A stretch of DNA of 64,000 bases from an uncultured Rhizobium sp. Its GTDB lineage: Bacteria; Pseudomonadota; Alphaproteobacteria; Rhizobiales; Rhizobiaceae. Position numbers and translations under genes: made by a program. The stretch lies in the NCBI GenBank assembly GCA_945952415.1, contig CAMFIF010000017.1:1-64000 (forward strand), in the 5' to 3' direction. The notes beneath the pieces were generated by a model. The model was not told the DNA's origin. It was given only the letters and a program-made list of their open reading frames with translations, and searched no databases. Of the stretch, positions 34,569-45,881 are shown piece by piece. Each line of letters begins with the position of its first letter. Position 1 is the first letter of the stretch.

Positions 34569-34594
34569 ACACCGCTCGCCGCGGCGTGAGCGGG

Positions 34595-34623
34595 GTAATA
34601 CAAATGCTTTTCCGATTTGCCAA
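34595..34623 (-). promoter_or_regulatory. Candidate promoter of tRNA-Asn
   Basis: Minus strand: TTGGCA at 34623-34618, a 17-nt spacer, TATTAC at 34600-34595. The tRNA begins 27 nt further. Both hexamers are close to sigma-70 consensus with ideal spacing. Confidence 0.6.
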
Positions 34624-34756
34624 GCGGTTTTTTCAAAAAAAATCACGCATCCCTGTTTCATGGTTTCCGAGACCCCATATGTCATGGGTGAAGATGCCGC
34701 GAAACAAGGGCTTTTGAAGGATGCGGCCAAACGACGAACCAGATGAGGTACCCCCT

Positions 34757-34999
34757 GTGGACAAACAGATGAAGCTTGGAAACTGGACGCTGCGCTTGCC
34801 GCGCGCCCGCTGGGCCCGCATCGGCTTGGGCGTCGGGCTCATCATCGGCGGCGTGCTGGGCTTCCTGCCGGTCCTCGGCTTCTGGATGATTCCGGTTGGG
34901 GTGCTCGTTCTCTCGCAGGATATCGCGTCCGTCCGCCGATTCCGCCGCAAGGTGGAACTGTGGTGGGCCCGCCGCCGCCGCGCCCGCCGCGAGATCTGA
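34757..34999 (+). CDS. Small membrane protein (PGPGW-like)
   Basis: 80 residues from a GTG at 34757 with GAGG 8 nt upstream; in-frame ATGs at 34721 and 34769 are alternatives. Two short hydrophobic helices form the core (IGLGVGLIIGGVLGF, then GFWMIPVGVLVLSQD), and a strongly basic C-terminus (FRRKVELWWARRRRARREI) would stay cytoplasmic. The FLPVLGFWMIPVG segment resembles the PGPGW putative transmembrane family. It lies alone between tRNA-Asn and tRNA-Cys. Function unknown. Confidence 0.75.
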   Translation: MDKQMKLGNWTLRLPRARWARIGLGVGLIIGGVLGFLPVLGFWMIPVGVLVLSQDIASVRRFRRKVELWWARRRRARREI

Positions 35000-35140
35000 A
35001 AGGAGCCAAGGGCAAACGAGAGGGGCTTGCACCCTCCAAAACAATATGTGCGGCTCGCCAGCCTGCACTTTTACGGAATGAGGCCGGGGAGGGGTCAACG
35101 CAAATCCCGGGCAAAAATTTCCGGAAGCAGAATGAGCCTC

Positions 35141-35169
35141 TTGCCAACCGGAAACGATTCCTCTAAAGC
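35141..35169 (+). promoter_or_regulatory. Candidate promoter of tRNA-Cys
   Basis: TTGCCA at 35141-35146, 17-nt spacer, TAAAGC at 35164-35169; the tRNA begins 31 nt downstream. Spacing is ideal, and the -10 is a weak match. Confidence 0.4.
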
Positions 35170-35199
35170 CCGCCCACCACACGCAAATACCTTCTGGAT

Positions 35200-35273
35200 G
35201 GCCTCGTGGCGGAGTGGTGACGCAGAGGACTGCAAATCCTTGCACCCGAGTTCGATTCTCGGCGAGGCCTCCA
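35200..35273 (+). tRNA. tRNA-Cys (anticodon GCA)
   Basis: GGCCTCG at the 5' end pairs with CGAGGCC, followed by T-CCA, with CCA encoded. Anticodon loop ACTGCAAAT gives GCA. T-loop AGTTCGATTCT. Length is 74 nt including CCA. Confidence 0.97.
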
Positions 35274-35523
35274 AACTCTCAGAATTTAAATTTGATAGCT
35301 TGTTGCGGTTTAATCGCGGTTCCCGCGATGCGTGATACGGACCGATGGCAACACGGTCCGGGCAATTTTGCCACATCTCTTCTCTTGGCGATGGTTTCTG
35401 TTTACACCTGTAGCGGACGGCTTGAAAGCTGGGTGCGGCACGGTTAATACGTGTTCATCGAACTGATGGGTTCAATCTGGATTGCGTGCCGCCCGAGGGC
35501 GGAGCGGAGAAATGGGGAAGTCG

Positions 35524-36168
35524 ATGGATTACGAAGCGCAACGCGTGAAGATGGTCGATAATCAGGTGCGCACGACCGATGTCACCTCGCATTCGGTCTT
35601 GTCCGCTTTTCTGACCGTTCCGCGTGAAAAATTCGTCCCCGCCGCCGTGCAGGTTCTGGCCTATGCGGACAAGGAAATCGAAATCGCGCCCGGCCGCTAT
35701 CTCAACCATGCCTCGCCGGTGGCGAAGCTGCTGCAGCTGGCGGCGATTGCTCAGGAAGATAGCGTGCTCGAAATCGGCTCCGGCACCGGTTATGTCACGG
35801 CGCTTCTGTCGCTTCTGGCCGGCAGGGTCGTGGGCGTGGAATGCGATGCGGCGCTGGCTGATGCCGCTCGCGCCAATCTTTCCGGCAGCGCCAATGTCAA
35901 GATCCTGACCGGCGATCTGGAAAAGGGTGCCGCCTCCGATGGCCCCTATGACGTGATTTTCCTCAACGGCGCCGTTGAAGAAGTGCCGCAAGGCCTCTTC
36001 CAGCAGTTGAAGGATGGCGGCCGCCTGCTCGCCGTGATCGGCTATGGCAACGCGTCCCGCGCGCATGTCTTCGTGAAGGAAAAGGGCGCCATCGGCGGAT
36101 CGCCCGAATTCAATACCGCCGTCAAGCCGCTGCCGGGTTTCCGCAAGGCGGCCGAATTCCAGTTCTGA
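35524..36168 (+). CDS. Protein-L-isoaspartate methyltransferase-like protein upstream of tolC
   Basis: 214 residues from the ATG at 35524 (GGGGAAG 3 nt upstream). The SAM-binding core is DSVLEIGSGTGYVTALLS, followed by VVGVECDAAL and DVIFLNGAVEEVP. The PCMT-fold order is kept, but the substrate-site motif GQTIS of true PCMTs is replaced by GRYLNHASP, so isoaspartate repair activity is doubtful. It precedes tolC by about 200 bp on the same strand. A second PCMT-family gene lies at 60388-61041 beside surE. A methyltransferase of unknown target is the safer reading. Confidence 0.88.
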   Translation: MDYEAQRVKMVDNQVRTTDVTSHSVLSAFLTVPREKFVPAAVQVLAYADKEIEIAPGRYLNHASPVAKLLQLAAIAQEDSVLEIGSGTGYVTALLSLLAGRVVGVECDAALADAARANLSGSANVKILTGDLEKGAASDGPYDVIFLNGAVEEVPQGLFQQLKDGGRLLAVIGYGNASRAHVFVKEKGAIGGSPEFNTAVKPLPGFRKAAEFQF

Positions 36169-36374
36169 GCAAGGTTCGTCTTCTAGCGTGGGATTGGTTA
36201 ATTTTGTTGCTGTCTGGCAACACACGCAAATTCCTCGTTTTAAGTGTACAGCGTTTATAGAAGACAACATTGTAGTGGCTGGCTCCTCCTCCCAAATTGG
36301 GAGGCCATAAAGCGCAAGCCTGGCCCGCATGCTTTTGCGGGTGAGACAATTAATATTGGTTCTGGAGAGTGAAC

Positions 36375-37754
36375 GTGTCCCTTCGTAAAGCACTGCTGGC
36401 TGCGGCCGTTTTCCCGCTGCTGTTTGCTGCCGTCTCCCCGGCAAGCGCCGAGTCTCTCAAGGGCGCGCTCGCCAAAGCCTATGCGAACAACCCCGATCTG
36501 AACGCCGCACGCGCCGCCCTCAGGGCGACGGACGAAAATGTAACGATTGCCAAGGCCGGCTATAGGCCGCAGGTCGGCATCTCCGCGTCGGGCAGCGTTA
36601 ACCACCTCGACCATTTCAGCAGCGATCTCATCGATGACCAGACCTACCGGTCCGGCCAGATCGGGATTTCGGTCACGCAAGTGATCTTCGACGGTTTCCA
36701 GACTTTGAGCCGGATCCGGTCGGCGGAATCGGGCGTCTATGCCGGGCAGGAGAACGTAAAGGCCAATGAAATCCAGATCCTTCTGTCCGCGGTTCAGGCC
36801 TATGCCGATATCGCCCGCGACCAGCAGGTTGTCTCGATCCGCAAACAGAACCTCGCCTTCCTCAACGAACAGCTGAGCGCTGCCAAGACCCGGCTTGACG
36901 TGGGCGAGGGCACCCGCACCGACGTCAGCCAGGCAGAAGCGCAGCTCGCCGCCGGCAAGGCGCTTCTGGCCGCTGCCGTTGCCCAGCTGAAGATCAGCCG
37001 CGCCACCTATGTGCAGATCGTCGGCGAGCAGCCGACGGATATCAGCCAGCCGGCGCCGGCCTCCTCCGGCCTTCCGCGCAATCTCGACAGCGCCGTCCAG
37101 GTTGCGGTGACGGAGCATCCCTCAGTCAAGGCCGCACTCCATGCCGTGGATGCCGCAGGCTATCAGGTGGATGAAGCGCAGGGTACCCTGCTTCCCGGCG
37201 TCACGATCAAGGGCAGCTTCGGCCGCAGCGGATCGGATGAGGCCGGTACGTCCGGGGTGGATGTGAACAGCAGCTCCATCACCGCCCAGCTGACGATCCC
37301 GATCTATCAGGGCGGCGCCGAATATGGCCGCGTTCGCCAGGCCAAGGAAAATCTGGGCGCCCAGCAGATCCGTGTGGACTCCGCGCGCGCCCAGATCCAG
37401 CAGATGGTCGTGGCTGCCTATGCGCAGCTGGAAGCCGCCCAGGCTGCCATCAGTGCCAATCAGCAGCAGCTGAAGGCCGCCAAGCTCGCGCTTGAAGGTG
37501 TCATCGAAGAGCGCAATGTCGGCCAGGCCACGACGCTGGACGTGCTGAATGCCCAGCAGCAGGTGCTGAACGCCAAGGAGAGCCTTGCCCAGTCCGGCCG
37601 CAATGCCGTTGTTTCCAGCTATTCGGCACTGGCCGCGATGGGCCGCCTGACCGTGGCTGACCAAGGCCTGCAGGTAGCGGAATACCGTGCCAACGACCAT
37701 TATGAGGCCGTGAAGGATAAATGGTTCGGTCTTCGCACCGTTGATGGCAAATAA
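36375..37754 (+). CDS. tolC: TolC-family outer-membrane efflux channel
   Basis: 459 residues from a GTG at 36375 with GGAGA 7 nt upstream (another GTG at 36369 is too close). The signal peptide (MSLRKALLAAAVFPLLFAAV, then SPASA) is cleaved before ESLKGALAKAYANNPDLNAA, the typical TolC opening. Two internally repeated halves follow, each with a beta segment (QVGISASGSVNH; GVTIKGSFGRSG) and long helices, including NVGQATTLDVLNAQQQ near the end. It forms the trimeric exit duct for type I secretion and RND pumps. A stable hairpin follows, then popZ. Confidence 0.94.
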   Translation: MSLRKALLAAAVFPLLFAAVSPASAESLKGALAKAYANNPDLNAARAALRATDENVTIAKAGYRPQVGISASGSVNHLDHFSSDLIDDQTYRSGQIGISVTQVIFDGFQTLSRIRSAESGVYAGQENVKANEIQILLSAVQAYADIARDQQVVSIRKQNLAFLNEQLSAAKTRLDVGEGTRTDVSQAEAQLAAGKALLAAAVAQLKISRATYVQIVGEQPTDISQPAPASSGLPRNLDSAVQVAVTEHPSVKAALHAVDAAGYQVDEAQGTLLPGVTIKGSFGRSGSDEAGTSGVDVNSSSITAQLTIPIYQGGAEYGRVRQAKENLGAQQIRVDSARAQIQQMVVAAYAQLEAAQAAISANQQQLKAAKLALEGVIEERNVGQATTLDVLNAQQQVLNAKESLAQSGRNAVVSSYSALAAMGRLTVADQGLQVAEYRANDHYEAVKDKWFGLRTVDGK

Positions 37755-37767
37755 TTATATTTGGCAA

Positions 37768-37789
37768 ATGGCCGCCCCCGGGCGGCCAT
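37768..37789. terminator. Stable hairpin downstream of tolC, no U-tract
   Basis: ATGGCCGCCC-CC-GGGCGGCCAT is a perfect 10-bp stem with a 2-nt nominal loop (4 nt in practice). It lies 13 bp past the tolC stop and is followed by AAATCC, not a T-run. It may be a 3' end stabiliser or a partial terminator. Confidence 0.5.
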
Positions 37790-37968
37790 AAATCCTGTGC
37801 ATCATCCTTAATTGTTGATTCACACTGTTTTTTTCCGTGCCTCTTTCACCTATCCTTCCGGAAAAGCGGGCGTCGGAAATTGCGGTTGGCTTGCGGCTAG
37901 AGGTTAGGTGTCCGGTGTTTTTCCGGTCTCCTGCTCGATGCGGAACGAGGATTGTAACGGGGATTGAT

Positions 37969-38889
37969 ATGGCTCAGCCAAATGTAGCGCGTGAACCCTC
38001 CATGGAAGAGATCCTGGCCTCCATCCGCCGGATCATCGAAAGCAACGAGCCGGAAACGGCCAGCGACGAGCTGGCCCGGCTGGCCGCGATGGAAATCGCC
38101 GAGCCGGAAATCCCCGGTGTCGAGGCGGACGATATACGGCTGACCATCGAGGATGAGCTTGCCTCCTTCGTGCCGCCGCGCCCGGCGGTTGCCGCAGCCC
38201 CCGCACCGCAGAACCAGCCGGTCGAGCGGCCGGCCCCGGTTTCCCAGGTTCGCCCGCAACCGCAGCCGAGCTCGTCCATGGCGCCGCCCGTAGCCGCCAA
38301 TGCCGCGGAGATGCCCGCAGCGCCCCGACGTGAAGAAGAACCCCGCTCCATCTCACTCGCGGATGTAGCCGCCCGGGTGCGTGCCGCATCGGAGCGGTCC
38401 GAGCATGTGCGTCCCGTCACCCCGGCAGCCGAAGCGCCGCGCCCGGTGGAAATCAAGTCCCAGCCGGTGATCCGCACGGTCGAGCCGGCAGCCCGGCCCG
38501 AGCCGGTTGCCGCCCCGGAGGTTATGCCCGCCATCGACATCGAGGACGGTCTGGAGGCGCTTGCACTCTCAAGCTTCGAGGAGCCGCGTCAGGACATCGT
38601 CGCCGAGCTGCCGCTTGGACGTCACGAGGAGCCGAGCATCGATCCGGCACCGGAAGTTGCCGAAAACCGGGGCTCGCTGGTGTCCCGCGAAACCGGTGAC
38701 CAGGTCGCCCGATCCTTCCATGAACTCGCCGAAATGGTGCAGATGACTGCCCAGCGTTCGCTGGATGATATTGCCGGTGAAATGCTGCGTCCCATGCTGC
38801 AGGAATGGCTTGACGACAACCTGCCCACCCTGGTGGAGCGGCTGGTGCGCGAGGAAATCGAACGGGTGGCGCGCGGTCCGCGCCGCTAA
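37969..38889 (+). CDS. popZ: PopZ-like polar organising protein (DUF2497)
   Basis: 306 residues from the ATG at 37969 (GGGGA 6 nt upstream); the open frame upstream has no better start. The N-terminal motif REPSMEEILASIRRIIE and C-terminal LRPMLQEWLDDNLPTLVERL, then VREEIERVARG, are the two conserved PopZ/DUF2497 blocks. The centre (about 60-230) is Pro/Glu/Ala-rich and disordered, as in PopZ, which condenses at cell poles and anchors the ParB-parS complex. In Agrobacterium PopZ marks the growing pole. It lies between tolC and valS, the usual rhizobial order. Confidence 0.9.
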   Translation: MAQPNVAREPSMEEILASIRRIIESNEPETASDELARLAAMEIAEPEIPGVEADDIRLTIEDELASFVPPRPAVAAAPAPQNQPVERPAPVSQVRPQPQPSSSMAPPVAANAAEMPAAPRREEEPRSISLADVAARVRAASERSEHVRPVTPAAEAPRPVEIKSQPVIRTVEPAARPEPVAAPEVMPAIDIEDGLEALALSSFEEPRQDIVAELPLGRHEEPSIDPAPEVAENRGSLVSRETGDQVARSFHELAEMVQMTAQRSLDDIAGEMLRPMLQEWLDDNLPTLVERLVREEIERVARGPRR

Positions 38890-38915
38890 ACAGGCCTTGT
38901 CTTTTTTAAAGCGGG

Positions 38916-38939
38916 AAGGGGCCGGCAAGGCCCCTTTTC
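38916..38939 (+). terminator. Terminator of popZ
   Basis: AAGGGGCC-GGCAA-GGCCCCTT followed by TTCT; an 8-bp perfect stem 26 bp past the stop codon. Confidence 0.75.
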
Positions 38940-39096
38940 TCGTTCCGGCGCCTGCTTTTCAGGGCGGCGGATCGGCCGGCGAGGGCAGGCTTGCGCCTTC
39001 CGCCGCAGGCACCTCCGGGCATGGCTTTCCTGTTGACTTGAGCGGAGCCATCCTATTTACCCTGAAGCCCTATTTTCCCTCATGATGGTCCGTCAA

Positions 39097-41937
<2,841 letters not shown>

Positions 41938-41965
41938 TCGTTCTGGTTGTCTGTTTTCGTCTCGA

Positions 41966-41996
41966 ATCACCCTCCCAAAAGGAGGGTGATTTTTTA
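41966..41996 (+). terminator. Rho-independent terminator of valS
   Basis: ATCACCCTCC-CAAAA-GGAGGGTGAT is a perfect 10-bp stem followed by TTTTTA. It lies 29 bp past the stop. Confidence 0.92.
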
Positions 41997-42367
41997 TTGT
42001 ATAACAATGGCTTGGCGCCATCGCCTGGCCCGACGAAGCGGGCAATAATGGGGCAAAAGGGGCGAAAGACGGCGAAATTATTCCCATTGCATGCCTTTTG
42101 ATAAGGCAGCCCGCAGAAAGTCCGCTTGTCGCAAAACTGCAACAGAGCCCCGTAGGTGTGGAAGATTCGTGCTGTCTCTTGGCCAATTCAAACGGTCATT
42201 TGGAATAATGTTCCAATACGCATTTTAGCGGCGCCGGTTGCTCGGAAAGTTACGTAAAATTTTCAGCGATCCGGGAATTGCTCGCCAGTCATGGCTGCAT
42301 TGCGCAAAGTGCAGCGCTGCATAAACTCAGCACCATGGGTAGATCCTTTATTGGGGGGAATTTGATC
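41997..42367. other. Long leader of the FadL-type gene
   Basis: No gene is supported in this 370 bp. An operator-like palindrome occurs at 42200-42216 (listed separately). GGGGGGAA at 42353-42360 provides the ribosome-binding site for the GTG start. The small frame 41921-42142 (minus) has no start signal of note. Confidence 0.35.
42200..42216. promoter_or_regulatory. Palindrome upstream of the FadL-type porin gene
   Basis: TTGGAATAATGTTCCAA has perfect 6-bp arms and a 5-nt AT-rich centre, 152 bp before the GTG start. It resembles a regulator half-site pair; the binder is unknown. Confidence 0.4.
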
Positions 42368-43534
42368 GTGTCTCAAGCTGTAACCAAGGGCATTCTGGCA
42401 ATCGCGCTTCTGTCCGGCCTCGCCGGCTCCGCGTTTGCCGGTGGTTTCTCACGTGGAGATGCGGATACCGACCTGATCTATGAAGACGGCGCATTCGACA
42501 TGCGGTTTGGGGCGACGATCGTCGCTCCCAAGCGTGACTTCGATACGATCGGCGGTGCGGCTGCCACGGATGACGTATATACCAACAACTACATCATTCC
42601 GAATTTCGGCGCGAAGCTGAAGATCTCGGACCGCTTCTCCTGCGTCGGCACCTATACGCAGCCCTTCGGCGCTTCGTCGGATTACGGCACGCAGTCGCAG
42701 CGCGCCGATATCATCGGCGATATTGCCTCCGGCCGCACGCGCAATGCCGTCAAGCACGCCGATTTCGAAACCAACGAATATGGCGCCACCTGCGGTGTGA
42801 ACATGGAAGCCGGCAGCGGCAAGGCCTGGCTGCTCGGCGGCGTGTTCCTGCAGGATTTCAACTACACGGAAGAAAAGACGCTCGGCACGCTGAACCTGCG
42901 GGACAGCGGTTCTGTCGGCTATCGCCTCGGTGCTGCCTATGAAATCCCGGAATATGCGCTGCGGGCCGAACTCATGTACCGCTCCCAGATCGATATCCAG
43001 GCCGATGGCAAGTTCACCTCGTCGCCGGCGCTGGCTGCCATCGGTATTCCGGCCGGTACCGTCTTCCCGTCCACGGGTTACGGTTCGCTGCCGCAGTCTG
43101 TCGAACTCAACCTGCAGAGCGGCATTGCGCCCGGCTGGCTGGCCTATGGCTCGGTAAAGTGGACGGACTGGAGCGTTCTCCAGACGCTGAACTACAACAT
43201 CACCCGTCTCGGCCCGAACACGAAGGACTTCTTCTGGCAGGATGGCTGGACGGTTCAGGGCGGCATTGCGCATGCCTTCACGGATGACATCTCCGGTACG
43301 GTCAACATCACCTGGGATCGTGGCGTCGGCACCGGTGCCGATATCATGACCGACACCTGGACCTTTGGTGCAGGCACCCAGATCAAGGCAGGCCCCGGCG
43401 CCCTTCGCCTCGGCGGCGCCGTCTCCTACCTGACCTCGGGCAGCCAGTCGCTCCGCGATGGCGCATCCTTCGATGCAACGGCAAATGGCGACTGGGCATA
43501 CGCCGTCGGCGGATCCTACACCGTCAAGTTCTGA
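42368..43534 (+). CDS. FadL/OmpP1-family outer-membrane transporter
   Basis: 388 residues from the GTG at 42368, with GGGGGGAA about 8 nt upstream (TTG 42362 and ATG 42335 are in frame). The signal peptide ends GSAFA-GGF. The mature start GGFSRGDADTDLIYEDG and the alternating beta-strand pattern to a C-terminal aromatic-ending strand (AYAVGGSYTVKF) fit the 14-stranded FadL barrel for long-chain fatty acids or other hydrophobic compounds. The two Cys (SCVGTYTQPF, TCGVNMEAG) may form a bridge in the barrel, an unusual feature. No fatty-acid genes are adjacent. A strong terminator follows. Confidence 0.9.
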   Translation: MSQAVTKGILAIALLSGLAGSAFAGGFSRGDADTDLIYEDGAFDMRFGATIVAPKRDFDTIGGAAATDDVYTNNYIIPNFGAKLKISDRFSCVGTYTQPFGASSDYGTQSQRADIIGDIASGRTRNAVKHADFETNEYGATCGVNMEAGSGKAWLLGGVFLQDFNYTEEKTLGTLNLRDSGSVGYRLGAAYEIPEYALRAELMYRSQIDIQADGKFTSSPALAAIGIPAGTVFPSTGYGSLPQSVELNLQSGIAPGWLAYGSVKWTDWSVLQTLNYNITRLGPNTKDFFWQDGWTVQGGIAHAFTDDISGTVNITWDRGVGTGADIMTDTWTFGAGTQIKAGPGALRLGGAVSYLTSGSQSLRDGASFDATANGDWAYAVGGSYTVKF

Positions 43535-43557
43535 GGCGCGGTCCTCGTCGCGTGCAG

Positions 43558-43588
43558 AAGCCCCGGACCTTGTGTTCGGGGCTTTTTT
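43558..43588 (+). terminator. Terminator of the FadL-type gene
   Basis: AAGCCCCG-N11-CGGGGCTT followed by TTTTCG; an 8-bp perfect stem 24 bp past the stop. Confidence 0.85.
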
Positions 43589-43999
43589 CGTCTCCGGCGC
43601 TTTTTCGAATGTGACGATTCGGCAACATCTAAAAAACTTGGTTTGGCTTGGGCTCCGTGGAAAAGATTGTGTCCATTTCCTGCCACAAAGCGGGAGCAGC
43701 GTCCCATTCAAGGACGCGGTAACCGGGGTTTCCCGCGTTTCAGGAAAAGAATGAGCGAACGGGTCTTGGGTTTTCTGGTTTTGAAACGGGCTGCCGATCT
43801 GGCGGCTCCGGCGCTCTGTCTCCGGCTTCCGGGCCGGGCAGGCACAGATTTCGGAACCGCGTGCCGTGGGGAGCGGCATCGCCTCAACCAACCGCCCTTT
43901 AATCGCCATCAACAGAGAATAGAAACAAGGTCTAACGGCTTTGCCGGCCTGAGCGCTCGTCTTGCAGCTCGGTGGCAGGGGCCAGGGAAACCGCGCAAA
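43589..43999. other. Leader region of exoR
   Basis: A 410-bp gap with no supported gene; the exoR frame is open upstream but carries no homologous sequence. An imperfect palindrome, ACGCGG-N13-CCGCGT (43714-43738), contains GGTAACC and GGTTTCC and could be a regulator site. No convincing promoter hexamers were identified. Confidence 0.35.
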
Positions 44000-44965
44000 A
44001 TGTTCCATGTCGAGTATCTTTCTGTGAAGGCGATGGCGCTGGGCTTCGGGCTCGCGTTCTCTCTCTGTGGCGCCGCACAGGCTTTTGACATCAATTCCGG
44101 CGTCACGAAGGAATCCGGCCCCTTCGATCTCTTCAAGTTCGGGTTCAAGGCTTACAAGAGCGGCCAGAAACAGGATGCCGTGGAAGCCTATCGCTACGCC
44201 GCCGAAAAGGGCCACACCGGCTCCCGCTGGGCACTCGCCAACATGTATGCCTATGGCGATGGCGTGGCGCAGAGCGATTTCGAAGCCTTCAAGATCTACA
44301 ATGAAATTGCAGGGCAGGGCATCGAGCCTGGCTCCGAGGATACGGGCTTCTTCGTCAACGCCCTGATGGCGCTGGCGGAATATTACCGCCACGGCATCGA
44401 GAACAGCCCCGTGAAGGCCGATCTCGGCCAGGCGCGCCAGCTCTATTTCCAGGCCGCATCGGCCTTTGGCGTTCCCGAAGCCCAGTATCAGCTGGCGCGC
44501 ATGATGCTGCGCGGCGAGGGCGGTTCCCGCAATGTGGAACAGGCGAAGAAGTGGCTGAACCGCGCCCGCAAGAACGGCCATATCGGCGCCATGGGGATTT
44601 TCGGCAGCCTCCTGTTCCAGGAAGGTCAGACCGCACGCGGCCTCGGTTACATGACGGCCGCGCTCGATCACTGTACGCCGAAGGATCGTCCCTGGATTCA
44701 GGACCTGCAGGAGCAGGCCTTCTCGGTTGCAAGCGAGGATGACCGCCGCTCGGCCATCGAGATGGCCCGCCAGATCGAGGCGGGTCTTTCCGGGGCTACC
44801 CTGAGTTCGGCCGGAAGCGTGCCGGTGCCGCCTGCCCGCGTCGGCGAGGGCGGTGAAAATGCAAGCTTCAACCTCAGCGGCGCCGAAGGACCCGAGGGAG
44901 CGAACACCGCAACGGACGTTCCTTCGCCGCCGGAAGCGGGCACGCTCGAAGGTCCGGTGGAATAG
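44000..44965 (+). CDS. exoR: ExoR, periplasmic Sel1-repeat regulator of succinoglycan/virulence
   Basis: 321 residues from the ATG at 44000 (MFHVEYLSVKAMALGFG). The signal peptide ends SLCGAAQA, and the mature start FDINSGVTKESGPFDLFKFG is nearly identical to ExoR of Sinorhizobium and Agrobacterium. The Sel1 repeats follow (GFKAYKSGQKQDAVEAYRYA; ALANMYAYGDGVAQSD; QYQLARMMLRGEGG; MGIFGSLLFQEGQTARGLGY). ExoR binds and restrains the ExoS kinase of ExoS-ChvI, controlling exopolysaccharide, motility and acid response. Known ExoR is about 268 residues; here a Gly/Ala/Glu/Pro-rich tail of about 55 extra residues follows. It is convergent with xthA. Confidence 0.92.
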   Translation: MFHVEYLSVKAMALGFGLAFSLCGAAQAFDINSGVTKESGPFDLFKFGFKAYKSGQKQDAVEAYRYAAEKGHTGSRWALANMYAYGDGVAQSDFEAFKIYNEIAGQGIEPGSEDTGFFVNALMALAEYYRHGIENSPVKADLGQARQLYFQAASAFGVPEAQYQLARMMLRGEGGSRNVEQAKKWLNRARKNGHIGAMGIFGSLLFQEGQTARGLGYMTAALDHCTPKDRPWIQDLQEQAFSVASEDDRRSAIEMARQIEAGLSGATLSSAGSVPVPPARVGEGGENASFNLSGAEGPEGANTATDVPSPPEAGTLEGPVE

Positions 44966-44984
44966 GAACGGGCTTCAGTTCCCT

Positions 44985-45770
44985 TTAGAAGTCGAAAGTG
45001 CCGATGACGGGAACGTGGTCGGACGGCTTTTCCCAGGCCCGCACATGCTTGTCGATGGCAACCGCCAGCAGCCTGTCTGTGGCCTCTGCCGATAGCAGCA
45101 GATGATCGATGCGGATGCCGTTGTTCTTCGGCCAGGCGCCCGCCTGATAATCCCAGAACGTATAGATCTTGGCCGCCCCCGTCGTGGCGCGGAGTGCGTC
45201 CGTCAGCCCCAGATTCTCGAGCGTGCGAAAGGCCGCGCGCGTTTCAGGCAGGAAGAGCGCATCCTCCGCCCACGCCGCCGGATCATGGCAGTCGATGGCT
45301 TCGGGGATGACATTGTAATCGCCCGCCAGAATGAGCGGCTCCTCAAGGGCCAGCCGCCCCTCGGCAAACTGGCGCAGTCGCTCCATCCAGCGCAGCTTGT
45401 AGGGATATTTTTCCGTTCCGACCGGATTTCCGTTCGGCAGGTAGAGCGAGCAGACCCGGATCGCTCGCGGGCCGATGGTGAAAACGCCCTCGATGAAGCG
45501 GGATTGTTCGTCGGTATCGTCCCCGGGCAGGCCTCGGCGGATTTCATCCGGCCGGATCTTGGACAGCAGCGCTACCCCGTTGAACCCCTTCTGCCCATGG
45601 GTTTCCACGTGATAGCCGAGCGCTTCGATATCGGCGCGTGGAAAGGCCTCGTCCACGGATTTGATTTCCTGGAGGCAGACGATGTCAGGCCCCGCATCCC
45701 GCAGCCACTGGCAGAGGTTTTCGATGCGTGCCTTGACCCCATTGATGTTCCAGGTGGCGATCCTGATCAT
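44985..45770 (-). CDS. xthA: Exodeoxyribonuclease III (AP endonuclease)
   Basis: 261 residues from the ATG at 45770. Exonuclease-endonuclease-phosphatase fold motifs are present: IATWNINGVKAR (Asn), DIVCLQEIKS (metal Glu), LYLPNGNPVGTEKYPYK, ILAGDYNVIP (Asp/Asn) and IRIDHLLLS and SDHVPVIGTF (catalytic His). It acts in base-excision repair. It is convergent with exoR (19 bp between stops) and downstream of the ErpA-type gene on the same strand, with about 110 bp between. Confidence 0.95.
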   Translation of the reverse strand: MIRIATWNINGVKARIENLCQWLRDAGPDIVCLQEIKSVDEAFPRADIEALGYHVETHGQKGFNGVALLSKIRPDEIRRGLPGDDTDEQSRFIEGVFTIGPRAIRVCSLYLPNGNPVGTEKYPYKLRWMERLRQFAEGRLALEEPLILAGDYNVIPEAIDCHDPAAWAEDALFLPETRAAFRTLENLGLTDALRATTGAAKIYTFWDYQAGAWPKNNGIRIDHLLLSAEATDRLLAVAIDKHVRAWEKPSDHVPVIGTFDF

Positions 45771-45881
45771 GCCCGAGCCTTTCCTCACCGTTTCGCCGTT
45801 GAGACGGCGTCAGGCGGAAGTGTTAGCGGCTTGGTGACTGGGATGCCACCTCGAAAAGCCGTCACCCCCGGAAACTTGCCG

